Assembly (NCBI GenBank): GCA_015075585.1
Contig: JABTUB010000001.1
Span: 62,001 to 126,000, forward strand
Source of the DNA: Chloracidobacterium sp.
GTDB taxonomy: Bacteria > Acidobacteriota > Blastocatellia > Pyrinomonadales > Pyrinomonadaceae
Direction: 5' to 3'
Length of the DNA stretch: 64,000 nt
Position numbers and translations under genes: made by a program. Each line of letters starts with the position of its first letter. The first letter of the stretch is position 1. Shown here in pieces: positions 7,919-14,171 of the stretch. Below the pieces are notes generated by a model. It had not been told where the DNA came from. It saw only the letters and a list, made by a program, of their open reading frames with translations, and made no database searches.

Positions 7919-8383
7919 ATGAACAAAGCCGAACGCCCCGAAGATATTCCAAGGCTATTTGTCGAAAACTGGAACAACCGACGGGCGGACCTCTTGGCCG
8001 AACTCTTCGAAGAAGAGGCTGACTTTGTCAATGTGGTCGGGTTTTGGTGGGAAGATCGCCGCTCTATTTTCAAGGCTCACGATTACGGACTCAAGGTCAT
8101 CTTCAAGGATTCGACGCTAAGGTCCGGCCGTATTAAGACCAAACTGCTGGCCGATGATGTCGCGGTGCTTCACGTCAGGATGACCCTAGCCGGACAAACC
8201 CCTATCGAAAAGGACGCCGGGATCAGGCAAACAGTATTTACCTTTGTCGTTCGCAAGAGGGACGGCTTTTGGCTGTGTGCCTCAGCCCAAAACACCGACA
8301 TCGTAGCAGGTGCCGAAACCTACATCCGCAGCGAAAGCGGCGATCTAAGACCTGCAGATTACCGCAAAAAAGAGCCGTCTTAG
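7919..8383 (+). CDS. NTF2/SnoaL-like protein (DUF4440 / SgcJ-EcaC type)
   Basis: A 154-residue single-domain protein with the cone-shaped NTF2-like fold expected from the pattern: helix with LFVENWNNRRADLLAELF near residues 13-30, then DFVNVVGFWWEDR, and the strand signature WLCASAQNTDIV near the C-terminus. Such proteins range from small enzymes to ligand-binding proteins, and many annotated as SgcJ/EcaC oxidoreductases have no demonstrated activity. No ribosome-binding site is evident before the ATG. A truncated relative of the same superfamily follows at 8429, which suggests a local duplication or array of NTF2-like genes. Confidence 0.82.
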   Translation: MNKAERPEDIPRLFVENWNNRRADLLAELFEEEADFVNVVGFWWEDRRSIFKAHDYGLKVIFKDSTLRSGRIKTKLLADDVAVLHVRMTLAGQTPIEKDAGIRQTVFTFVVRKRDGFWLCASAQNTDIVAGAETYIRSESGDLRPADYRKKEPS

Positions 8384-8401
8384 AATTCCGCGTCTCGATA
8401 A

Positions 8402-8617
8402 CGCTGTCAGGTCTTTGCTTCAGCAACAATGGTCTGCGAGGTCGAGAGTATTTTCGAAGACGGAGAATGGGTGATCCTTGAATGGCGTGATCCGCTCGGG
8501 CTTCGCGGTTGCGGTTTTTTCCACATCATCGACGGCCTTATCGTGTTCCAACGCGGTTATTGGGACAGGCTTTCTTTCTTACGTCTCCACGGCCTGCCGC
8601 TGCCCAACAACCCCTGA
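8402..8617 (+). pseudogene. C-terminal remnant of a SnoaL-like protein
   Basis: The frame from the ATG at 8429 gives 62 residues that match only the back half of a SnoaL/NTF2 domain: ESIFEDGEWVILEWRD, then GCGFFHIIDGLIVFQRGYWD. A complete domain would need roughly 60 further N-terminal residues, but the frame is closed by a TAA at 8399-8401. It is therefore either an N-terminally deleted gene or a small protein made from the remnant. It lies 45 nt after the DUF4440-type gene on the same strand. Confidence 0.65.
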
Positions 8618-8641
8618 GAGGCCCTTAGTGGGAGGTTATTG

Positions 8642-9574
8642 TTACTTACCCAAAGCCTTGAGTCGGTTGAGGATCCGGGTAGCAAGCTCGTTACCGGGAA
8701 CGATCGCGAGAACCTTCTCTGCATCGGCTCGTGCCTGGGCATATCGTTTTATCTCCAAGCAGATAGCACCGCGCATCAGGTACGCCTGAAAGTACTTTGG
8801 ATTCAGAGAGATCGCGGCCGAAAGGTCTTCGATCGCCGTATCGATCTGCTTTTTACGATAGTATGCGATGCCGCGGTCGAGAAATGCCTTCTCTCGGCTC
8901 GGGTCCTTGGATATCACATAGTTCAGATCGGCGATAGCGAGGTCCGGTGAACCCGAACTCGAATACACGACGGCTCGGTTGTTCCACGCCTCCAGCTCGG
9001 ACGGATCGAGTTCGATCGACTTGTTCGCATCTGCCAACGCTTCGGGCCACTTTTTCAACACGTAGTACACCGCACCCCGATTCATATAGGCCTTGGCATA
9101 TCTTGGCACGAGCCTTATTGCCGTCGAGTAATCGTTCAACGCGTCCTGATAAAGCCCCTGATCCTTGTATGAGATGCCTCGGTTGTACCAGATCGTCGCA
9201 TCCGCCGGATTGATCGCGATCGCGGAAGTGTAATCGGCGACCGCATCACGATGTCGCCCGAGCTTGCTCTTCGAAAGCCCTCGCTGGAATAACGCATCTA
9301 CGTTTCGAGGATCGATCGCGAGACTTCGCGAGTAATCCGAGATCGCTGCGTCATAGTTCCCAGAGAAGTAGTATGCCTGACCACGGTTGAACCAGAGAGC
9401 CGCCGAGTTCTGCACAGACTGCAACGCCGTCGTGAAACTCACGATGGCCCGAGCATAATCCTTGTTCTTGTAGTGCTGAAGGCCCGTTTTGAAATGTTGC
9501 TCCGCAGTCTGTGAATAAGCAGTCGCCGACACGACGAACAGGAGCAAGACCGCGAGTAGTATTCGTTTTCTCAT
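8642..9574 (-). CDS. Secreted tetratricopeptide-repeat protein
   Basis: A 310-residue protein with a signal peptide (MRKRILLAVLLLFVVSATAYS, cleavage likely after AYS) followed almost entirely by about eight 34-residue TPR units. Repeats are easy to see from recurring WFNRGQAYY, ALFQRGLSK, WYNRGISYK, AYMNRGAVYY, AWNNRAVVY, AFLDRGIAYY and AYLMRGAIC with conserved Ala and Pro (AIDPRN, ELDPSE, SLNPKY). TPR arrays form superhelical scaffolds for protein-protein contact, here in the periplasm. No catalytic domain is attached. It is divergent from the following secreted gene; its partner is unknown. Confidence 0.93.
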   Translation of the reverse strand: MRKRILLAVLLLFVVSATAYSQTAEQHFKTGLQHYKNKDYARAIVSFTTALQSVQNSAALWFNRGQAYYFSGNYDAAISDYSRSLAIDPRNVDALFQRGLSKSKLGRHRDAVADYTSAIAINPADATIWYNRGISYKDQGLYQDALNDYSTAIRLVPRYAKAYMNRGAVYYVLKKWPEALADANKSIELDPSELEAWNNRAVVYSSSGSPDLAIADLNYVISKDPSREKAFLDRGIAYYRKKQIDTAIEDLSAAISLNPKYFQAYLMRGAICLEIKRYAQARADAEKVLAIVPGNELATRILNRLKALGK

Positions 9575-9747
9575 CTAGGAAATTATATACGAAACCGTCA
9601 CATTACAAACTCGTCGTATGCCGCCGTTAGCATTGGTTCGCGTTTGGCCGTAACATTGGACCTGTATTAGGTCTTCTCGAGGTTATGGATCGTGAAGAGT
9701 TAAGATATCGGCCGATGGCTGATACATTGATCGCCGAAACAAAAGGT

Positions 9748-10521
9748 ATGTATTTACAAACGATAAGACTCCTGACTGCGCCGGTCGCATTCGTGCTACT
9801 GCTTGCTATCTCTGGCCTTGCCCAAAAACAGAAAACGGACAGAGAAACCGACGGCTTGAAGGGTTTGGTCAAATCTGTATTTACTGAAAGGGCCGACCTA
9901 AAAAGGGTCTCTCGCAAATTGGTTGAAACCAAACGCAGAAGCGCGAGTGAATATACCTACGATAAGGCCGGCAATCGTTTGACCTGGAAAAGTTATGATT
10001 ACCTAACCGGAGATTTGTTTGATTCAGTAATTTATAGCCGAATTGACGGCGAAAAGGTTTCGATCTATCAGGACGTTGCTAATCCGAATAAGATCACCGC
10101 GATGCCTGATCCGGAGAAGACACCACAAAAACCCTTTGACCCGCGATTTGACTACAAATTCACATACAAATATGACAACGACGGAAATGTATCAGAAAAG
10201 GCGATGATTCAAAGCAACGGCGATCTATGGCTAAGGTACGTCTATAACTATAAGCCAGGTCAGAGAGAAAAACTCGTCTATTCTGACGACGGCTCCCTGA
10301 ACCAGAAATACATCTATAAGCTCGATGATAAGGGAAACGAGATAGAGATGATCGCGTACGACGTCGCAACCGATAAACCTAACGGTAAGGAAACTTATAA
10401 ATATCTGAGGTTTGATGCGAAAGGAAACTGGACGAAACGGATAGTTTTCGCAGCAGACGATACAACCGGGCCTGTACTTAAGCCACGCGAGGCCTTGTAT
10501 CGGAAACTGACTTATTATTAG
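9748..10521 (+). CDS. Secreted YD/RHS-like repeat protein, function unknown
   Basis: Starting at the ATG at 9748 gives 257 residues opening with a good signal peptide (YLQTIRLLTAPVAFVLLLAI, cleavage near GLAQ). Earlier in-frame ATGs at 9685 and 9715 would bury that signal, so they are less likely, although the ribosome-binding site AAAGG is very close to 9748. The body shows short tyrosine-rich motifs like those of RHS/YD proteins: ASEYTYDKAGNRLTWKSYD, FTYKYDNDGNVSEKA, KYIYKLDDKGNEIEM, YLRFDAKGNWTKR. These suggest a beta-strand array on the outside of the cell or in the periplasm. It has a lower GC content than its neighbours by eye. Confidence 0.75.
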   Translation: MYLQTIRLLTAPVAFVLLLAISGLAQKQKTDRETDGLKGLVKSVFTERADLKRVSRKLVETKRRSASEYTYDKAGNRLTWKSYDYLTGDLFDSVIYSRIDGEKVSIYQDVANPNKITAMPDPEKTPQKPFDPRFDYKFTYKYDNDGNVSEKAMIQSNGDLWLRYVYNYKPGQREKLVYSDDGSLNQKYIYKLDDKGNEIEMIAYDVATDKPNGKETYKYLRFDAKGNWTKRIVFAADDTTGPVLKPREALYRKLTYY

Positions 10522-10600
10522 ACTTCGGTCAACCGTCACCTGACACGACCTTGCCAATAGATCATGCATCCGGCCAAGCTCGACGCGATACTTCTTTTCA

Positions 10601-10637
10601 TTGACATCATCGATTAAACGTACAATAATACTGTACA
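10601..10637 (+). promoter_or_regulatory. yefM-yoeB promoter with overlapping TGTACA operator
   Basis: TTGACA (10601-10606), a 17-nt spacer and AATAAT (10624-10629) form a strong promoter. CGTACA (10619-10624) and TGTACA (10632-10637) flank the -10 element. TGTACA is the core of the operator bound by the E. coli YefM-YoeB complex (published knowledge), so autoregulation is likely. Confidence 0.75.
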
Positions 10638-10653
10638 GGTTTGGGGAAGAATT

Positions 10654-10947
10654 ATGTCATTAGAGATCAGCTACAGCGAAGCCAGGAACAATTTAGCGTC
10701 ACTACTCGACCGGGTCACGGACAACCGCGAAGTAGTGGTCATAAATCGACGCGGCCACGAAAAGGTTGCGGTGATCAGCGCCGACGAGTTGAACAGTGTC
10801 CTTGAAAGCTTATACTTACTGCGCTCTCCAAAGAATGCACGGCGTCTAATGAGTGCCATCGAAAGGGCAGAGGCAGGAACGACCAAGCCCACTTCCATTG
10901 ACGAACTTAGGAAAGAATTCGGGATCGAGAATGACAAGCGGAAGTAA
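10654..10947 (+). CDS. yefM: Antitoxin of the Phd/YefM family
   Basis: A 97-residue antitoxin that neutralises YoeB and represses its own operon. The N-terminal DNA-binding half is recognisable in MSLEISYSEARNNLASLLDR, then VVVINRRGHEKVAVISADEL; the C-terminal half is the flexible toxin-binding tail, ending LRKEFGIENDKRK. GGGGAAG lies 7 nt upstream. The last 17 nt overlap the yoeB start, the usual coupling. The upstream promoter carries the TGTACA motif expected for YefM control. Confidence 0.93.
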   Translation: MSLEISYSEARNNLASLLDRVTDNREVVVINRRGHEKVAVISADELNSVLESLYLLRSPKNARRLMSAIERAEAGTTKPTSIDELRKEFGIENDKRK

Positions 10948-11206
10948 GGGTCGCGATTCGGTTTTCGAACCCGAATTCCGGGATGACCTTCGCTATTGGG
11001 CTGAGACCGATCGTAAAACCCTGATCCGCATTTTCAGCTTGGTTGAGGCCGTGTTGCGCGACCCTTTCACCGGGATCGGCAAACCGGAACCAATGCGTCA
11101 TATCGGCGCCAACATCTGGTCGCGGCGCATAACCAAAGAACACCGGATCGTGTATCGCGTATCTGATGAGAAGATCAATTTTCTTCAGGCGAGATTCCAC
11201 TACTAG
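10931..11206 (+). CDS. yoeB: YoeB-type mRNA endonuclease toxin
   Basis: Ribosome-dependent mRNA interferase of 91 residues. ATG 10931 is chosen because it overlaps yefM and gives the usual length; a further upstream ATG at 10853 would lie within yefM. The sequence follows E. coli YoeB closely: YWAETDRKTLIRI, PFTGIGKPEPMRH, WSRRITKEHRIVYRV and the C-terminal RFHY. Catalytic residues equivalent to Glu46, Arg65 and His83 of YoeB are present (Glu in GKPEP, Arg in RRIT, His in RFHY), so the toxin looks active. Confidence 0.93.
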   Translation: MTSGSKGRDSVFEPEFRDDLRYWAETDRKTLIRIFSLVEAVLRDPFTGIGKPEPMRHIGANIWSRRITKEHRIVYRVSDEKINFLQARFHY

Positions 11207-11231
11207 CTTCACGCGTCCCGCAAAGCCGATC

Positions 11232-11516
11232 CTATCCTTTTCCTAGCATTCGTCGGAACGCCTTTATGCCCTTAATAGGCTTTGTCTTGTGGATCATTCG
11301 ATGACAGTTCGAGCAAATTATCGCAAGGTCAGATAGCAATGTGCGACGACCCTTGTTTGATTGAGCAAGTGGCAATAAGTGATGAACTTCGCAAAATCCT
11401 TCACCAATCTCGCCGTACTCGGCTTTGAAATTGAATCCGCATACTTCGCATTCCAGCTTCCCCTTCTTTCGAAGAACCTCTTCCTTCTTCCTCTTGACCG
11501 AATATCCTGATCTGAA
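11232..11516 (-). pseudogene. HNH endonuclease domain fragment without start codon
   Basis: Translating the minus strand in the third frame gives 94 residues with a complete HNH zinc-finger nuclease core: CEVCGF near residue 24, EVHHLLPLAQS near 43, and CSNCHRMIHK near 71. This is the C-terminal domain type seen in McrA-like and other HNH restriction or defence proteins. No ATG, GTG or TTG opens the frame, and it begins inside the DUF5615 remnant at 11501-11620. I conclude that it is the tail of a nuclease gene joined by deletion to a truncated toxin gene. Translation by frameshift from the toxin fragment is possible but unsupported. Confidence 0.72.
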
Positions 11517-11620
11517 CTTGTTTCTGACAATACAAGAGCAATGTGGGTGCTGTCGGGATAGATCTCGTCGATCTGCTTGACGATCTTTCGTGAGAGATTT
11601 TGATCAAGCAACAATTTCAT
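11501..11620 (-). pseudogene. Truncated DUF5615 PIN-like toxin (N-terminal 40 residues)
   Basis: The frame starts MKLLLDQNLSRKIVKQIDEI and continues YPDSTHIALVLSETSSDQDI, which is the N-terminus of DUF5615 PIN-like proteins, including the first catalytic Asp of the LLDQNLS motif. After about residue 40 the reading frame no longer resembles the family, and the DNA turns into an HNH domain in another frame. The start overlaps the DUF433 gene by 17 nt, the normal layout of a DUF433-DUF5615 toxin-antitoxin pair. The toxin is most likely dead. Confidence 0.7.
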
Positions 11621-11843
11621 ATTGCTGAGCGACCGCTAATTGACGTTCGCGGTTTGCGGCAAAAGCAATGCAGGCACGGATGTCTTCACGGGTGAGTTCA
11701 GGAAAATCAGACAGAATTTCTCCCTCCGTCATTCCACCCGCGAGATATTCGAGCACGTCCTGAACCGTAATGCGCATCCCGCGAATGCACGGTTTTCCGC
11801 TCCGTTTGCCGGGCTCGATCGTTATGATCTCTCGGTAATCCAT
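11604..11843 (-). CDS. DUF433 antitoxin
   Basis: A 79-residue protein with a typical DUF433 sequence: YREIITIEPGKRSGKPCIRG, MRITVQDVLEYLAGGM, ILSDFPELTREDIRACIAFA. DUF433 proteins are winged-helix antitoxins usually encoded directly before a DUF5615 PIN-like toxin, here present only as a remnant. The start lies 4 nt after the purM stop, so it may be transcribed with purM. The gene is complete despite the loss of its partner, which fits an antitoxin kept, or recently orphaned, after toxin inactivation. Confidence 0.88.
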   Translation of the reverse strand: MDYREIITIEPGKRSGKPCIRGMRITVQDVLEYLAGGMTEGEILSDFPELTREDIRACIAFAANRERQLAVAQQYEIVA

Positions 11844-11847
11844 GCGT

Positions 11848-12894
11848 TCATCTTATCACAACCGCCTTATCTCCGGTCGTCACTTTTCCGATAACCAATG
11901 CGTTAGCGGCCTTTTGAATTTCCGAACCACAGTTTTCCGAGCAAACGACGATCATGCCGATGCCCATGTTGAAGGTGCGGAACATTTCGGTGTCTGAGAC
12001 GTTGCCGAGGCGTTGCATTAGGCCGAAGATGGGCGGTTCGGGCCAGGAGCCGCGGTCGATCTCGACGCCGACGCCTTCGGGCAGGATTCGCGGAATGTTC
12101 TCGAGGAAGCCGCCGCCGGTGATGTGCGCAAGGCCTTTGATCAGCGGGGCGGCGGTACCGTCGTCCGCAACGAATTTCTTATCCAGCAACGGGCCGATCT
12201 GCGGCAGGAACGATGAGTGCGTCGCTAGCAGTGCCTCGCCGACCGTGGAACCTAATTCGTCAATGTAGGAATCAACCTTGTAGCCGCCGACCTCAAAGAA
12301 TAGCTTGCGGGCGAGTGAATATCCGTTCGTCTGCAGGCCCGTCGATGGCAGGCCAAGCACGACATCGCCGGGCACGATCGACTTGCCGTCGATGACCTTT
12401 GCTTTATCGACGACACCGACGATAAACCCCGCGAGGTCATATTCACCGTCCGCGTACATTGACGGCATCTCGGCCGTTTCGCCGCCGAGCAGGACACAGC
12501 CGTTCTCGCGGCAGGCACGAGCCATTCCCTCGACGACAGACGCCGTTACTTCGGGTTCGAGTTTTCCGGTCGCAAAATAATCGAGGAAGAAGAGCGGCCG
12601 CGCACCTTGGACGAGAATGTCGTTGACGCAATGGTTCACGAGGTCGGCGCCGACCGTATTGTGTATGCCCGTCTCGAAGGCGATCTTGAGCTTCGTCCCA
12701 ACACCGTCCGCCGAGGCGACCAAGATCGGCTCGGCCATATCAGGGAAAGCACCCGCGAACATCCCGCCGAAGCTGCCGATCTCGGTCAGTGTACGCTCGT
12801 TGAATGTTGAACGTGCGTACTCGCGGATCTTCGCGACCGCCTGGTTCGCATTGTCTATCGAAACGCCTGCATCGGCGTATGAGATTGGTTGCAT
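11848..12894 (-). CDS. purM: Phosphoribosylformylglycinamidine cyclo-ligase (AIR synthetase)
   Basis: Fifth step of purine synthesis: ATP-dependent closure of FGAM to AIR. The 348-residue protein is full length. Family marks are SYADAGVSIDNANQAVAKI at the N-terminus, the substrate/ATP region VASADGVGTKLKIAFETG near 60-77, LGGETAEMPSMY near 137-148, and ITGGGFLENIPRILPEG near 254-270. It lies 4 nt downstream of a PIN toxin gene and 4 nt upstream of a DUF433 antitoxin gene on the same strand, so it is probably read from the abrB promoter or from one inside the toxin gene. Being sandwiched between two toxin-antitoxin modules is unusual for this gene. Confidence 0.97.
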   Translation of the reverse strand: MQPISYADAGVSIDNANQAVAKIREYARSTFNERTLTEIGSFGGMFAGAFPDMAEPILVASADGVGTKLKIAFETGIHNTVGADLVNHCVNDILVQGARPLFFLDYFATGKLEPEVTASVVEGMARACRENGCVLLGGETAEMPSMYADGEYDLAGFIVGVVDKAKVIDGKSIVPGDVVLGLPSTGLQTNGYSLARKLFFEVGGYKVDSYIDELGSTVGEALLATHSSFLPQIGPLLDKKFVADDGTAAPLIKGLAHITGGGFLENIPRILPEGVGVEIDRGSWPEPPIFGLMQRLGNVSDTEMFRTFNMGIGMIVVCSENCGSEIQKAANALVIGKVTTGDKAVVIR

Positions 12895-12898
12895 GACT

Positions 12899-13282
12899 TC
12901 AAACTATAACCACGTGATCACCGCCATGCTTGAGCAATTTTGCATCGAACGTGGCAAGGTGGTTGGCGGTTGTTCCCGCCTCCACAGCTGCGTAGCAATC
13001 GATGATCGATAGCGACGGCCGCTTTAAATAAAGATCTAACACCTCGATGAAAACAAACTCGCTGCATTGCAGATTGTCGATGGCCAGCAGCTTCCTCAGC
13101 AAGGCTGTGATATATGACCGCGGATGCTCGTAAACCTTTTCAAGCACATACACGACCTCGACCGCTACGGCGTCCGTGAGATAGCATTTCTCTTTTCGCA
13201 AAAGCTCCGCGACCTTGGCCGCCTGAACCGGTACATCACCTAACAGAAGGTGTAGAACGACGTTTGTGTCGAGGCTGATCAC
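12899..13282 (-). CDS. PIN-domain toxin (VapC-like)
   Basis: A 127-residue PIN ribonuclease. Acidic metal ligands are visible as Asp in ISLDTNVVLHLLL near residue 5, Glu in DAVAVEVVYVLEK near 41, Asp in SIIDCYAAVEA near 94 and Asp in LATFDAKLLKHGG near 114, so the active site appears intact. The start overlaps the end of the AbrB-type antitoxin gene by 47 nt, a fairly long overlap in a different frame. The stop lies 4 nt before purM. The pair is a VapBC-like toxin-antitoxin module with an AbrB antitoxin. Confidence 0.9.
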   Translation of the reverse strand: MISLDTNVVLHLLLGDVPVQAAKVAELLRKEKCYLTDAVAVEVVYVLEKVYEHPRSYITALLRKLLAIDNLQCSEFVFIEVLDLYLKRPSLSIIDCYAAVEAGTTANHLATFDAKLLKHGGDHVVIV

Positions 13283-13559
13283 TCGGCTTGTTCCTCCGTC
13301 TGTATTCTTGTGATTTCGCTTTCAATTTGGCTGCGTCGATCTCTGCTTGCGAGAGGCGAGGTGTTTCGGGCAATTTGCTCAACACTTCGTCGCGAAACTT
13401 GATGAATTCGTCCACCGAGATCGCCGGTTCCAGCAAGATCCGTCGATCCTTCATAAGCGACAGCCGAACCTTCCTACCCGGTGTTAGACCGAGAGCTTCT
13501 CTAATAGGAGCCGCAATGGTTATCGTTCCTTTGCTGGTGATCGTCGACTCATATTTCAT
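13236..13559 (-). CDS. AbrB/MazE-type antitoxin
   Basis: A 107-residue DNA-binding antitoxin. The first 48 residues form a SpoVT-AbrB swapped-hairpin domain: YESTITSKGTITIAAPIREA, LGLTPGRKVRLSLMKDRRIL. The C-terminal part is a charged helix and a basic tail (EYRRRNKPSDQPRHKRRS) that would wrap the PIN toxin. No ribosome-binding site is seen before the ATG, and a possible -10 element TAAAAT (13572-13567) would place the transcript start almost at the ATG, so leaderless translation is possible. Two 11-bp palindromes at and above the start codon suggest autorepression. Confidence 0.88.
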   Translation of the reverse strand: MKYESTITSKGTITIAAPIREALGLTPGRKVRLSLMKDRRILLEPAISVDEFIKFRDEVLSKLPETPRLSQAEIDAAKLKAKSQEYRRRNKPSDQPRHKRRSTPSVR

Positions 13560-13587
13560 GTATTACATTTTATCGAATGTATTACAT
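13558..13587. promoter_or_regulatory. Twin ATGTATTACAT palindromes, putative antitoxin operator
   Basis: Two identical 11-bp odd palindromes, ATGTATTACAT, at 13558-13568 and 13577-13587, spaced 19 bp apart. The first overlaps the abrB-type start codon. The spacing of roughly two helical turns and the position over the promoter are what an autoregulating AbrB-PIN complex would need. Confidence 0.65.
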
Positions 13588-13736
13588 AATGTCTATTTCT
13601 TTCATTGGTGTTATCCTCCGATCCGGCATCACGCAGGAGACTCTCATCGAACGGACAGCAAATAATATCGCTTTTAGTACCGAAACTCATTGACCGAATG
13701 AGCACTTCGCGTTTAGCATTTTTACAGGAAGAGAAG

Positions 13737-14120
13737 ATGAGCTTTACATTGACGGACATGGGCAGCGAGAACTTTGAGTTTTATGCCAACGTATGGCACT
13801 GGAAGGCGGCGGTCGAGATCATTCGCAGCCTGGACGTCCTCAGCGAAGGATCGCTCAAGCAAATGGGCTATAACGCTACGGGCGTTAAGGTCTCGCGCGA
13901 CGATGCTCACGAGATCGGGTCGAGGATCCGCTCGGAGATCCTTCCGAAAGTGCCTGCAGGAAGTCGTATCTTTGCCGACCTGAGCGTTACTGATGCTCCC
14001 GACGATATGACGCTTCACCGCGATCACGATGATCAGTGGAAGAACTACAGCGTCGATCGTGAGTGGCTCACGGAGTTCTCGGATTTTTGTCTTCGCTCGA
14101 AAGGCTTCCAGGTGTTTTAG
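13737..14120 (+). CDS. Hypothetical protein
   Basis: From the ATG at 13737, which has GGAAGAGAAG directly upstream, the protein has 127 residues; an ATG-like start at 13605 would lack a ribosome-binding site and overlap the toxin-antitoxin regulatory region. I do not recognise the family. The sequence is soluble and mixed alpha/beta, with FEFYANVWHWKAAVEIIRSL near residues 12-31 and a run of charged residues LHRDHDDQWKNYSVDREWL near 100-118. No signal peptide or membrane segment is seen. It is followed 51 nt later by a DUF445 gene on the same strand. Confidence 0.72.
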   Translation: MSFTLTDMGSENFEFYANVWHWKAAVEIIRSLDVLSEGSLKQMGYNATGVKVSRDDAHEIGSRIRSEILPKVPAGSRIFADLSVTDAPDDMTLHRDHDDQWKNYSVDREWLTEFSDFCLRSKGFQVF

Positions 14121-14171
14121 GCAGAATTCACCGTTCGCTCGGGTTTTGCCCTGCTTTCTAATTGGTGCTCG

